Virus record (IMG/VR): IMGVR_UViG_3300042892_002840
Coordinates: 33,030-97,029 of that record
Direction: 5' to 3' (one strand)
Length of the DNA: 64,000 bases
Source: a virus
Positions 37,897 through 44,736 of the stretch are shown here, piece by piece. Within the stretch, counting starts at the first letter, position 1; the number at the start of each line of letters is the position of its first letter. The translations under genes were made by a program, and so were the position numbers. The notes beneath the pieces were generated by a model, which saw only the letters and a list, made by a program, of their open reading frames with translations, made no database searches and was not told the origin of the DNA.

Positions 37897-38072
37897 TGGC
37901 TGAATGGCTTAAGTGTGACCAATGTGCGGCGCAAGCAATGTGGGAAGCAAAGAAAGACACAATGTCTCTTTATTTTTGCGGACACCATAAAAATGAACAG
38001 GGCGAGCCACTTGTGGACTGGGCCCAAGAAATGATACAATTACTCAACTACGAAAAAGAAATGGCGGAATAA
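37896..38072 (+). CDS. DUF7455-like zinc protein
   Basis: 58 aa with CDQCAAQA and FCGHHKNE, a C-x2-C...C-x2-H site matching the DUF7455 pattern found in actinobacteria and their phages. Function unknown. Confidence 0.75.
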   Translation: MAEWLKCDQCAAQAMWEAKKDTMSLYFCGHHKNEQGEPLVDWAQEMIQLLNYEKEMAE

Positions 38073-38074
38073 AA

Positions 38075-38443
38075 ATGGGCGACAGAGCAAACTTTGGTTT
38101 CAGAGATTCCAAGGAAGACATCATCTTTCTATACGGGCACTGGGCTGGACATCGAATGCTAGAAAATTTAGCGGATGCTGTACAGGCTGCAGAGCCACGC
38201 TGGAATGATGAATCATATGCAACACGTATAGCAATTAGCAGACTCATTGGCGATGAATGGACCAGCGAAACTGGATGGGGCATTAGCGTAAATGCATTAG
38301 CAGATAATGAGCACAAGGTACCTATCATCGATTGGAAGAATAAAACATTCACTCTAATGGAAGAGGACCTTGTCACTGAAGTATTTACCATGGACCTTCA
38401 AAAGTTCGTGGCCAAGTATTCTAGTCAACTCGTTATGGTATAA
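38075..38443 (+). CDS. Conserved actinophage protein
   Basis: 122 aa (MGDRANFGFRD..., FLYGHWAGHRM). I recall close relatives in other actinophages, annotated only as hypothetical. Its stop codon lies inside a TATAAT box that may start the RNA at 38450. Confidence 0.75.
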   Translation: MGDRANFGFRDSKEDIIFLYGHWAGHRMLENLADAVQAAEPRWNDESYATRIAISRLIGDEWTSETGWGISVNALADNEHKVPIIDWKNKTFTLMEEDLVTEVFTMDLQKFVAKYSSQLVMV

Positions 38444-38444
38444 T
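38439..38444 (+). promoter_or_regulatory. Extended -10 promoter
   Basis: TGG-TATAAT (the hexamer at 38439-38444) without a clear -35, just before the candidate RNA. Confidence 0.45.
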
Positions 38445-38449
38445 TATAC

Positions 38450-38600
38450 TAGGACTTTGGTCCTGGTTTTAATAGGAAATGAAATGGTGCATCTATTAGT
38501 CTGCGGGCCAGGTGCTAAGTAAAGCGGTTTATTTCTTTCGTTGGAAATCAGCAGCCATATTCATAACCCCTCCAGCTTGATCTGGAGGGGTTTCTATTTT
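38450..38600 (+). ncRNA. Candidate ~150-nt structured RNA with terminator
   Basis: It begins with an AGGAC/GTCCT hairpin and ends at a strong intrinsic terminator. A 12-codon frame (MVHLLVCGPGAK, ATG 38484) preceded by AGGAAATG is the only coding candidate. It may be an sRNA, or a leader with a short peptide. Confidence 0.45.
38565..38600 (+). terminator. Strong intrinsic terminator
   Basis: AACCCCTCCAG (38565-38575) pairs perfectly with CTGGAGGGGTT (38582-38592), followed by TCTATTTT. Confidence 0.85.
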
Positions 38601-38691
38601 GCCCACAAAAGATATGAGGGTAGCATATGTCTTTTACGAGTGTCAAGTAAATTCCCTGAAAATTTCACAATATGAGACGAGATTTGATCAA

Positions 38692-38707
38692 TGTGGTGTG
38701 ATTCACA
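38692..38707. promoter_or_regulatory. Crp/GlxR-type operator, one mismatch
   Basis: TGTGG-N6-TCACA. Centre 42.5 bp before TATAAT at 38742. Confidence 0.6.
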
Positions 38708-38725
38708 CACCAAAAGGATTCCATT

Positions 38726-38747
38726 TGTCAGTGCCCTAGTATATAAT
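38726..38747 (+). promoter_or_regulatory. TGTCAG-type phage promoter 15
   Basis: TGTCAG (38726-38731), ten bases, TATAAT (38742-38747), with AACGAAAGG before ATG 38775. Confidence 0.8.
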
Positions 38748-38774
38748 TATCACATATCAACGAAAGGATATAAT

Positions 38775-39551
38775 ATGCCAAACTGGGTGTATAACACATT
38801 AACTATCCAAGGACCTAAGTCTGAGGTAGATATGATTAAAGATAGATTGAATAAGCCTTTTACATTAGCACAAGAGACTTATGGTATGGGTGATATTTCA
38901 TCTATGGGTTTCCCCACCAAATTTGAGCAGGTAAGTTATTCTAATCCTGTCTTTGCTTTCTTCAACATTCATTCATATAAGGATGACGGCATTACTGATG
39001 AGGAATATGCTTGCCAGCCTTCTCGTGGAGATATAGATATGAAGAATGACCCTGATTGGTTCCGCAAATCTGTTGAGTTTGCTAAGACTCAAAAGGATTG
39101 GTATTCATGGAACAACTCTAATTGGGGAACTAAATGGGATGTTGCTGTTCGTGATGGTGATGAATATCCAAATACAGAACTACTTGAATATAAGTCTGAA
39201 GGTGATGACAATTGGGTTGTCTACAAATATGAAACTGCTTGGTCACCTGCTGTAACTATTCTAACTAAACTAAGTAATCTTGTTCCGAACTGCCTGCTCA
39301 CATTAGAGTATGAAGAAGAGACAGGTTGGGGTGGGGAATATGAGATTGTCCGTGGTGATGTAAAAGAATTGGCTGAATGGGAGAATCGTTGCTATGCATG
39401 CCAGTCTTTTGACACAATGAGTTATTGTGAAGATGACTGCGGTGAATTCTGCTCAGAATGTGGTCAAGGCTCTTGGCAAGATGAAGAGGCAATGAAGAAA
39501 TGTCAGACCCATAGTGTATTATTGGAATCTACAGAAAAGGCGGAAGCATAA
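38775..39551 (+). CDS. DUF1281/YubB ferredoxin-like-fold protein with Cys-rich tail
   Basis: 258 aa from ATG 38775. The start MPNWVYNTLTIQGPKSEV and a WNNSNWGTKWD block are typical of the phage/plasmid DUF1281 (ferredoxin-like) family. A C-terminal CYACQSFD...CEDDCGEFCSECG cluster looks like an added zinc-binding tail. The open frame from 38691 lies in the promoter and is not used. The function is unknown. Confidence 0.82.
   Translation: MPNWVYNTLTIQGPKSEVDMIKDRLNKPFTLAQETYGMGDISSMGFPTKFEQVSYSNPVFAFFNIHSYKDDGITDEEYACQPSRGDIDMKNDPDWFRKSVEFAKTQKDWYSWNNSNWGTKWDVAVRDGDEYPNTELLEYKSEGDDNWVVYKYETAWSPAVTILTKLSNLVPNCLLTLEYEEETGWGGEYEIVRGDVKELAEWENRCYACQSFDTMSYCEDDCGEFCSECGQGSWQDEEAMKKCQTHSVLLESTEKAEA
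39501..39522 (+). promoter_or_regulatory. TGTCAG-type promoter 16, inside a CDS
   Basis: TGTCAG (39501-39506), ten bases, TATTAT (39517-39522), within the last codons of the gene before, for the gene at 39551. No ACGAAAGG follows, only GGCGG. Confidence 0.5.
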
Positions 39552-39766
39552 TGGCTGAACTATTTATAGATACATTAGCAGAGCACATTACAGGTGCTAT
39601 GCAACAAGAAATTGGTGAAGCGCTATTTGACCAATGGTCTTATAATAATTTAGAGGAAGGAGAGGCATATGCTGAATTTAGATTTATGGAATATGCTTCT
39701 CGTGAATTAAAGCAACAATATAACGAATACTATGGCTATATTGAGGGAGATGAGTTTCTACTATGA
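39551..39766 (+). CDS. Small acidic protein
   Basis: 71 aa, helical and acidic (MAELFIDTLAEHITGAMQQ...). TAATG overlap at its start, ATGA at its end. Confidence 0.75.
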   Translation: MAELFIDTLAEHITGAMQQEIGEALFDQWSYNNLEEGEAYAEFRFMEYASRELKQQYNEYYGYIEGDEFLL

Positions 39767-39930
39767 TGTTAGGTTATACACAAAGAGATTTAGCAGATAT
39801 GACCTATGGGGTCTATCAAGCTGACCTGCTGGTCAATGCTGACGAGAATCCTGCAATTCATAATTATCTAGTAATGGCTCATGATTTCTTACAGGGCCTA
39901 TGGGCAGAAGGGTATTTTGATCATGCATAA
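39763..39930 (+). CDS. Small protein of unknown function
   Basis: 55 aa (MMLGYTQRDLADMTYG...). Helical. Coupled by ATGA to the gene before; overlaps the next by 8 bp. Confidence 0.65.
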   Translation: MMLGYTQRDLADMTYGVYQADLLVNADENPAIHNYLVMAHDFLQGLWAEGYFDHA

Positions 39931-40039
39931 ACATCATTGGGAATGCACAGATACACCAGGAGTATTTATGTGCCATGCAGAGGGAACTACTGGATACTTC
40001 AATAGTTTAACTAAAGAGATTGTAGTAGATAATGACTAA
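39923..40039 (+). CDS. 38-aa His/Cys peptide
   Basis: MHKHHWECTDTPGVFMCHAEG, with His and Cys spaced for metal binding. It overlaps both neighbours by 8 bp. Confidence 0.55.
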   Translation: MHKHHWECTDTPGVFMCHAEGTTGYFNSLTKEIVVDND

Positions 40040-40223
40040 ATCATCTTATTTCCTAGAGTATATGAAGTTACATGAGATTAGTTTAATGCAAGACCTAGAG
40101 AAGATTGATTATGTAAATGAACATCACTTCTACAGGTGCAAGGAAGCAGAAATTTACAATACCAGGCATTTGTTGTCAGTGGCTACTGATATAATGAATT
40201 CCTCTAACGAAAGGTATGAATAA
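40032..40223 (+). CDS. Small helical protein ending in a promoter
   Basis: 63 aa. The last 16 residues (LLSVATDIMNSSNERYE) are coded by the TGTCAG promoter and AACGAAAGG of the next gene. TAATG overlap downstream. Confidence 0.65.
   Translation: MTKSSYFLEYMKLHEISLMQDLEKIDYVNEHHFYRCKEAEIYNTRHLLSVATDIMNSSNERYE
40174..40195 (+). promoter_or_regulatory. TGTCAG-type promoter 17, inside a CDS
   Basis: TGTCAG (40174-40179), ten bases, TATAAT (40190-40195); AACGAAAGG precedes ATG 40223. No Crp-type site was found upstream. Confidence 0.72.
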
Positions 40224-40495
40224 TGAATAATGAAGATATTGGGCTCCCGCCCCATTTGCAACGTATGGTCAATGCAGGAGTATCAGGCCTTGACATTATG
40301 CACGGAGAACTAAAAAATCTAATGCTCATTGCTGAGCAGGAACTAGCAGAGGCTCAGGCCATTGAAGATGAATCAGAAGAGGCAATGGACTCTATGGACC
40401 GCACAAGATGTGAAGGTGCCCTTGATACATTAGTATCACTATATAATCTAACATATCAACTATCATTTGCGATTGGAGAAAAGAATGACAACTGA
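40223..40495 (+). CDS. Small helical protein
   Basis: 90 aa, acidic, long helices (LKNLMLIAEQELAEAQAIED). ATG 40216 opens only four codons, so ATG 40223 is used. Confidence 0.72.
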   Translation: MNNEDIGLPPHLQRMVNAGVSGLDIMHGELKNLMLIAEQELAEAQAIEDESEEAMDSMDRTRCEGALDTLVSLYNLTYQLSFAIGEKNDN

Positions 40496-40835
40496 AATGG
40501 ACCTACAAGAAAAGACCCGCATGCAGGACACTTATGTCAAGATTGAATCTATTGTTGATAGCATTGGAGAACTAGGGGTCTTCCCTCCCTTGGTTTGGGT
40601 TTGGTCTTGGGATGTAGCAAAGACCATGTGGACCTCTTACATGGAGGGCGAGGACGAAGATTACTGTACAGCAATGGACCTAGACGAGGTCTGGGAGCGC
40701 TTCTGGGTAGACGCAGGCAAGAACGGGTTCACCCTTGAATACGGGGTAGAAGACCTAGATGACGCAATTCGTGACTGGCTAATGGAGATTGGCGCTGTCG
40801 AACTAGCAGAGGAGGAAGAAGATGAAGATGAGTGA
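40485..40835 (+). CDS. Acidic protein of unknown function
   Basis: 116 aa from ATG 40485, with GGAG 8 bp upstream; the frame is open to 40467. Trp-rich centre (WVWSWDVAKTMWTSYM) and a highly acidic C-terminus. Possibly a DNA-mimic by composition, which is speculative. Confidence 0.7.
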   Translation: MTTEMDLQEKTRMQDTYVKIESIVDSIGELGVFPPLVWVWSWDVAKTMWTSYMEGEDEDYCTAMDLDEVWERFWVDAGKNGFTLEYGVEDLDDAIRDWLMEIGAVELAEEEEDEDE

Positions 40836-40968
40836 TGAGTACATCAATGATCAATTAAACAAAGCACAAAAACTTTTGTGGGGTGGGTCCGAAACTGAAA
40901 ACATCGAAGCCCATAACATCATTGCTAAATTAATTAAAGATCGTATTGAACAAACCAATTTGATCTGA
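40822..40968 (+). CDS. 48-aa protein
   Basis: Helical (MKMSDEYINDQLNKAQKLLW...). GGAGG is 6 bp before ATG 40822, inside the end of the gene before. It closes the plus-strand small-gene array. Confidence 0.65.
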   Translation: MKMSDEYINDQLNKAQKLLWGGSETENIEAHNIIAKLIKDRIEQTNLI

Positions 40969-40995
40969 GGGCAAAAAAAATTCGTTACGAGGGTA

Positions 40996-41024
40996 TTTAC
41001 AAAATCGTGGATATCCTATATAAT
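40996..41024 (+). promoter_or_regulatory. Sigma70-type promoter
   Basis: TTTACA (40996-41001), 17 bp, TATAAT (41019-41024). A classical arrangement unlike the TGTCAG promoters, placed before the Lsr2-tail-like gene. Confidence 0.75.
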
Positions 41025-41062
41025 AAATATAACAACTATATCTCTTGAAAGGGGATTATCAA

Positions 41063-41212
41063 ATGGCAACAAAGCGTGAATATCTAAAGCAGCAAGGCAT
41101 TACCGTAGGTGTACGTGGTCGCTTCTCAGGAGCAGCCAAGGTAGCTCTAGCTGAGGCGGAAGCCAAGGGCATTAAGTTTACAGCAGAAGCACCAACAAGC
41201 AAGGCAAAGTAA
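41063..41212 (+). CDS. Lsr2 C-terminal-like DNA-binding peptide
   Basis: 49 aa. REYLKQQGITVGVRGRFSG followed by AKVALAEAEAKGI resembles the C-terminal DNA-binding half of actinobacterial Lsr2, where a (R/G)GR hook enters the minor groove of AT-rich DNA. The oligomerisation half is missing. It may compete with host Lsr2 silencing of the phage genome or bind near the putative origin; both are inferences. AAAGGGG precedes the start. Confidence 0.7.
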   Translation: MATKREYLKQQGITVGVRGRFSGAAKVALAEAEAKGIKFTAEAPTSKAK

Positions 41213-41221
41213 TCCAGGGAC

Positions 41222-41251
41222 GGGGTCAGGGCTTCGTTGGTCCTTGACCCC
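41222..41251 (+). terminator. Terminator overlapping the next -35
   Basis: GGGGTCAGG (41222-41230) pairs with CCTTGACCCC (41242-41251), followed by a T-rich stretch. The descending arm contains the TTGACC used as -35 by the promoter at 41244. Confidence 0.75.
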
Positions 41252-41272
41252 CTCTCTTATTTTTGGTATAAT
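41244..41272 (+). promoter_or_regulatory. Sigma70-type promoter overlapping a terminator
   Basis: TTGACC (41244-41249), 17 bp, TATAAT (41267-41272), 26 bp before ATG 41298. Confidence 0.75.
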
Positions 41273-41297
41273 CGACAGTTAGGCGGAAGGCGGACAT

Positions 41298-41672
41298 ATG
41301 AGTAAATCACCTGAAATCAAAGTAGCAGAATCATTAACTAATCTAATGGATGACCATTGGTTTAATCCAACGGTCTTTGGTAGATATTTGGCGGAACAGC
41401 CATTGCATACCATTGACCGAGTTATGGAAATGATTGTGTCAGTTATATCAGAGCAAGCAAAAATGTATAATGTATATCTAAATAGAAATGAAACAACCGA
41501 AGGTCTATCTCTTGCTAATGAACTTAATGAATGTATTAAGGCTTACCAAGAAGATAACAACTTAGTTAATCTTAAGTTGCCTTCCCGTTCTTTTCAAGTC
41601 CCAAAGCGGGAGGAATCAAAAACTCAATACAAATTTGGATGGCGGAGTGAAGAACTAGATCCATTCAATTAA
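41298..41672 (+). CDS. Protein of unknown function
   Basis: 124 aa. Helical (LTNLMDDHWFNPTVFGRYLAE, IDRVMEMIVSVISEQAKMY), C-terminal basic with a SRSFQVPKREES linker. It is the last plus-strand gene before the AT-rich segment and might be a replication-associated factor by position only. Confidence 0.7.
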   Translation: MSKSPEIKVAESLTNLMDDHWFNPTVFGRYLAEQPLHTIDRVMEMIVSVISEQAKMYNVYLNRNETTEGLSLANELNECIKAYQEDNNLVNLKLPSRSFQVPKREESKTQYKFGWRSEELDPFN

Positions 41673-42213
41673 CTATAGGCATACATACAATGAGAGAAGA
41701 ATGCCTGGTTAGATAGATAAACATATCTAGCCCAAATTATCCACAGGGTTATCCACATCCTGTGGATTTTTTGTATGTGTGGGCATGAGGGCAAAATTTT
41801 CTATTTACGACCAGCTATTTCAAACGCCTGAAATTTCTAGAACATGGGCCAAATTTTCTATTTACGAAGGCCTTGACAAAATCCCTGAAATTTGCTACAG
41901 AATATGTCTAATTAGATATATAATCATTATAGAATGTCGACAAATCTGTAGAGAATATAGCAAAATAGATCAAAATTCCTTGCATAATCTATTGACAAAT
42001 ATGGATCAATATGCTGCAAATTTAGGCTATTGACATTACGTTAAGGATATGGCATGCTCAATTACACATGTATATTAATCTAGATATATCTATAGTATAT
42101 TGAACCTAATCTAGAGTATAAATTCTCCACAATGCTCCACTTTACTCCACATATAAAGCCTTCCAGAGGCTCTTAGAGAGGAGATAAATGGGAGGGGGAT
42201 ATAGGAGTTAGAT
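41673..42213. other. AT-rich non-coding segment, candidate origin
   Basis: About 540 bp with no supported gene, between convergent plus- and minus-strand blocks. It has two perfect DnaA boxes, TTATCCACA at 41737-41745 and 41749-41757, and a near-match TGTGGATTT in reverse at 41761. A 57-bp direct repeat follows, then about 200 bp of very AT-rich sequence. A frame at 41779-42033 reads the repeats as a 19-residue peptide duplication and is judged non-coding. Confidence 0.55.
41791..41894. repeat. 57-bp direct repeat
   Basis: AAATTTTCTATTTACGA at 41794-41810 recurs at 41851-41867, and CCTGAAATTT at 41827 recurs at 41884. Both have a 57-bp period. Confidence 0.75.
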
Positions 42214-42489
42214 CTACTTGCCAAGGATTTGCTTGACAAGCTCTATTGGCTTGATTGGATCTTCTTCTGGCAATGAGCCATACTTGTGTAATAGTTTAAG
42301 TAATATACCTGCTATGAATATATCATCGCTAAATGCCATCCAGGGAAATAGAATGTCAAATAGGTCTATTGGTATTACTATGTATATTAGACACATCATT
42401 GCCACCGCCCTTACCCATAGAGGTGATCTATGGAATTGGGCCCTATATGGCTTGATTGATTCTTGAAATCTAAGTTTAATTCTAGTCAA
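42214..42489 (-). CDS. DUF1232-like membrane protein
   Basis: 91 aa with two hydrophobic segments. IYIVIPIDLFDILFPWMAFSDD matches the 'P-x-D-L-x-P...DD' pattern of DUF1232 (YkvA) small membrane proteins. The first codon is TTG at 42489 (TTGACTAGA). It is coupled end to end with the zinc protein upstream. Confidence 0.75.
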   Translation of the reverse strand: MTRIKLRFQESIKPYRAQFHRSPLWVRAVAMMCLIYIVIPIDLFDILFPWMAFSDDIFIAGILLKLLHKYGSLPEEDPIKPIELVKQILGK

Positions 42490-42696
42490 CTAACAATTAT
42501 GTGTATAGCCACAATCTGGACATTTCTCTCCAGGATTTGAGTTACAGTCATCGCACCAATCTGGTGCATCTTTCCAAGATGGATCAAGATTTTCTTTATC
42601 CAGACAATCTTGGCATACAGTTTCTTTAAATGTCTTTACAGATAGATTCTCATCTTCTAATTCTATATATGCTTCTAGGTTATCTAATATACCCAT
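42490..42696 (-). CDS. Small zinc-binding protein
   Basis: 68 aa with three Cys pairs (CQDC, CDDC, CPDC) and a final C, enough for two zinc sites. It overlaps the next gene upstream by 1 bp. Confidence 0.75.
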   Translation of the reverse strand: MGILDNLEAYIELEDENLSVKTFKETVCQDCLDKENLDPSWKDAPDWCDDCNSNPGEKCPDCGYTHNC

Positions 42697-42932
42697 TAGT
42701 CTACCTTTGGTCTAAATACGCCATTCCAAGAAGTCTCTGGCTCTTCTGGTAGTCCCGTCGCTTTATTGATAGGTACGCAATTAGGGACTCTTTTGCCACC
42801 CTTATCTTTCATTCCAACCTGCTTATATCCACGCCAGCAAGCTTTCTCAAAGTTGTTCCATTTGTCGACATGCTCATCATCTGAGACATATGACTTGGTG
42901 ATCTCTTCATCTGTAAATTCTATGTTATCCAT
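42696..42932 (-). CDS. DUF5872-like protein
   Basis: 78 aa with the KDKGGKRVPNCVPINKATG motif typical of DUF5872-like phage proteins. A TATAAT box on the minus strand (42945-42940) lies just before the start. Confidence 0.7.
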   Translation of the reverse strand: MDNIEFTDEEITKSYVSDDEHVDKWNNFEKACWRGYKQVGMKDKGGKRVPNCVPINKATGLPEEPETSWNGVFRPKVD

Positions 42933-42946
42933 ACGACTATTATACC

Positions 42947-43468
42947 CTATGCCTTGACATCGAAGAATAGGATAATATTTCCTCTTTCCCCGCCCAAAAC
43001 CTTATTGACTGAATGAGGATGATGCTCATCACCCTTAAAATAGACTAATGTTCCAAGCCCTGGTTTATACTCAGTTGGAGTATTTCCATCATAGAAACAT
43101 ATCTCTCCGCCATCATAATCATTAGTTAAATAAAGTAATGCTGAATATCCTATGACACCATATCCATCCACACCGCCATATGCATCTGTGTGATAGCCAA
43201 GCTCGTCACCCTCTTTGAGTACCTGATATAGGACTCTGTTGATCGAGATTTGATCATCTGGGAAGCCAAACTCTTTTTGAATCCTAGTTACAATAGACTT
43301 AATAATTGAGTACATTTCGATATCAGGATCATAATTAAACTGTTCAAATGGGTATAGTTGTTTGCTTAGTAGACCCATAGGGTTAACCAATGCCTTTGAT
43401 CTTAGGAAGACATTTAGCTCTTCAGCCAATGTTTCCTGAATAAAGTTATCTACTACTGTAGGTTGCAT
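42947..43468 (-). CDS. 2OG-Fe(II) dioxygenase, small
   Basis: 173 aa if read from ATG 43468, with GGAG 6 bp upstream; TTG 43489 and ATG 43480 are alternatives. H93, D95 (YHTD), H152 and R162, with YLTNDYDGGE at 113-122. NINRVLYQVLKEGDELG before HxD matches the P4H core. It is more distant from the left-end paralogues. Confidence 0.88.
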   Translation of the reverse strand: MQPTVVDNFIQETLAEELNVFLRSKALVNPMGLLSKQLYPFEQFNYDPDIEMYSIIKSIVTRIQKEFGFPDDQISINRVLYQVLKEGDELGYHTDAYGGVDGYGVIGYSALLYLTNDYDGGEICFYDGNTPTEYKPGLGTLVYFKGDEHHPHSVNKVLGGERGNIILFFDVKA

Positions 43469-43538
43469 TCTATTCTCCATATCTGTCAACGTAGTTGACT
43501 AAATTCTCTCTACCGCCGCCGATTTCACTAATTGCGAC

Positions 43539-43769
43539 CTATATATGTAATTTGTTGATAGGTTCTTTAGACCAGTGTATATAAGATCTAATATAAACTA
43601 TTCCATATGCAACTGCTGCAAATATAAATCCGTACTGCTCTGTTGTTATAGCGTATATAGTCCATAGGCATTCATTTACAAGCAATATAAGCCAAGCCCA
43701 TATCACTCTGCGTCCTACAAAAAATGTTCCTGTTACGCCAATGGCTGCCAATACATACGACCACATCAT
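43539..43769 (-). CDS. Small membrane protein
   Basis: 76 aa with two or three membrane helices (YVLAAIGVTGTFFVG, VIWAWLILLVNECLWTIYAI, YGFIFAAVAYGIVYI). The Trp-x6-N-E-x2-W spacing recalls PnuC-like transporters, but it is much too short to be one. Confidence 0.65.
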   Translation of the reverse strand: MMWSYVLAAIGVTGTFFVGRRVIWAWLILLVNECLWTIYAITTEQYGFIFAAVAYGIVYIRSYIHWSKEPINKLHI

Positions 43770-43954
43770 TTTATCTTACTCTTTCCAATTTTGGATGCCA
43801 TATCTAGAACCTTTTGGTGCTCTTCTATTGTATGGCTAATTGTATCTTGAAACGACTTGCACATCTTACATAAATCTAACATATCTGGATATTTTGCCCA
43901 AGCTTCTTTATTTGTTTGTATAGAGCATGTATCGCATACTGGTCTTTCAGACAT
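43766..43954 (-). CDS. Small zinc-binding protein
   Basis: 62 aa with CDTC and CKMC. 4-bp overlap with the membrane protein downstream. Confidence 0.7.
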   Translation of the reverse strand: MSERPVCDTCSIQTNKEAWAKYPDMLDLCKMCKSFQDTISHTIEEHQKVLDMASKIGKSKIK

Positions 43955-43988
43955 AATGGTATTCTTTCTAGTAGAATACTATTATACA

Positions 43989-44264
43989 CTATAGTTGACT
44001 AGAATTAGACTCTCTAGCCCATTGATCTTCCCATAAGCCCATCAGTGATTCGTTACCAATATCATCGAAGTAATAACGCTTAGAATTAGGATTGTAAGTC
44101 CATCCATACCATCTATCTCCTTCCGACCAAGCCAGATTAGTTGGGCCTGATTTTTCATATTCCCACATTGATCTATCTATAGACTGATACATTCTTACTT
44201 CATCGAATACAGCTTTTCTTAATGGATCCCATCTAAATATACGATTAACTAACCATTCAATCAT
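43989..44264 (-). CDS. Protein of unknown function
   Basis: 91 aa, Trp-rich (MIEWLVNRIFRWDPL..., WYGWTYNPNSKRYYF). Coupled by ATGA to the gene upstream in a three-gene unit that starts at 44474. Confidence 0.65.
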   Translation of the reverse strand: MIEWLVNRIFRWDPLRKAVFDEVRMYQSIDRSMWEYEKSGPTNLAWSEGDRWYGWTYNPNSKRYYFDDIGNESLMGLWEDQWARESNSSQL

Positions 44265-44380
44265 TGTCTATGTCTTTTCTTATTTCCGTATCTGGCTTTA
44301 ACTTCCGCCTTTGCTTTATCTACAATAGATTGAGCAATAACCTCTACATTAAATTCATCATCAAACTGCTGTTCGTTCAT
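44261..44380 (-). CDS. 39-aa basic-tailed peptide
   Basis: MNEQQFDDEFNVEVIAQSIVDK followed by RYGNKKRHRQ. It overlaps the genes on both sides (4 bp and 20 bp). Confidence 0.55.
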   Translation of the reverse strand: MNEQQFDDEFNVEVIAQSIVDKAKAEVKARYGNKKRHRQ

Positions 44381-44474
44381 CTGGATCCTTTTCCCATGTA
44401 AGTTTTCCATCTTTATATACAGGCCAATATCCCAATGGACGCCAGTCCATTTTCATAATCTTAGGCTCTTTCAT
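44361..44474 (-). CDS. 37-aa peptide, probably leaderless
   Basis: MKEPKIMKMDWRPLGYWP... The ATG is 6 bp after the -10 of a consensus promoter and lacks a ribosome binding site. Confidence 0.55.
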   Translation of the reverse strand: MKEPKIMKMDWRPLGYWPVYKDGKLTWEKDPDERTAV

Positions 44475-44480
44475 TTGTTT

Positions 44481-44509
44481 AGTATACTATATAGGACGGG
44501 TACCGTCAA
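44481..44509 (-). promoter_or_regulatory. Sigma70-type promoter
   Basis: On the minus strand TTGACG (44509-44504), 17 bp, TATACT (44486-44481). Confidence 0.72.
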
Positions 44510-44545
44510 TACCCTCTACCGCCGCACTTTTCGCACTTTAGGGTC

Positions 44546-44734
44546 TTATTGATTATTGTCGTCTAAAGATTCTATTTGTTTAATAGCCCAATCTTCAAAC
44601 ATCTTTACTAAGTTTACGTTATACTCTTTAATCTCATCTGCCACAGACATACAATCTTTACAAAGAATAAAAAGATCATTATAGTTATTAGTATAAAGAT
44701 ACATTTTGCCTCTGTAGTGGCAGATATAACACAT
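44546..44734 (-). CDS. Small zinc-binding protein
   Basis: 62 aa: CYICHYRGK and CKDC. An acidic helical tail (VKMFEDWAIKQIESLDD). Confidence 0.68.
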   Translation of the reverse strand: MCYICHYRGKMYLYTNNYNDLFILCKDCMSVADEIKEYNVNLVKMFEDWAIKQIESLDDNNQ

Positions 44735-44736
44735 GG

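Noticed and set aside
29303-40195. Mycobacteriophage-type stoperators (GGTGGMTGTCAAG)
   Set aside because: The TGTCAG sites share only four or five bases, are all in one orientation, sit at a fixed distance from a -10 and precede genes, as promoters do.
41779-42033. An 84-codon plus-strand frame with a 19-residue peptide repeat
   Set aside because: The peptide repeat comes from a 57-bp direct repeat (3 x 19) that contains the non-coding CCTGAAATTT element. There is no ribosome binding site and the C-terminal part is AT-rich random sequence.
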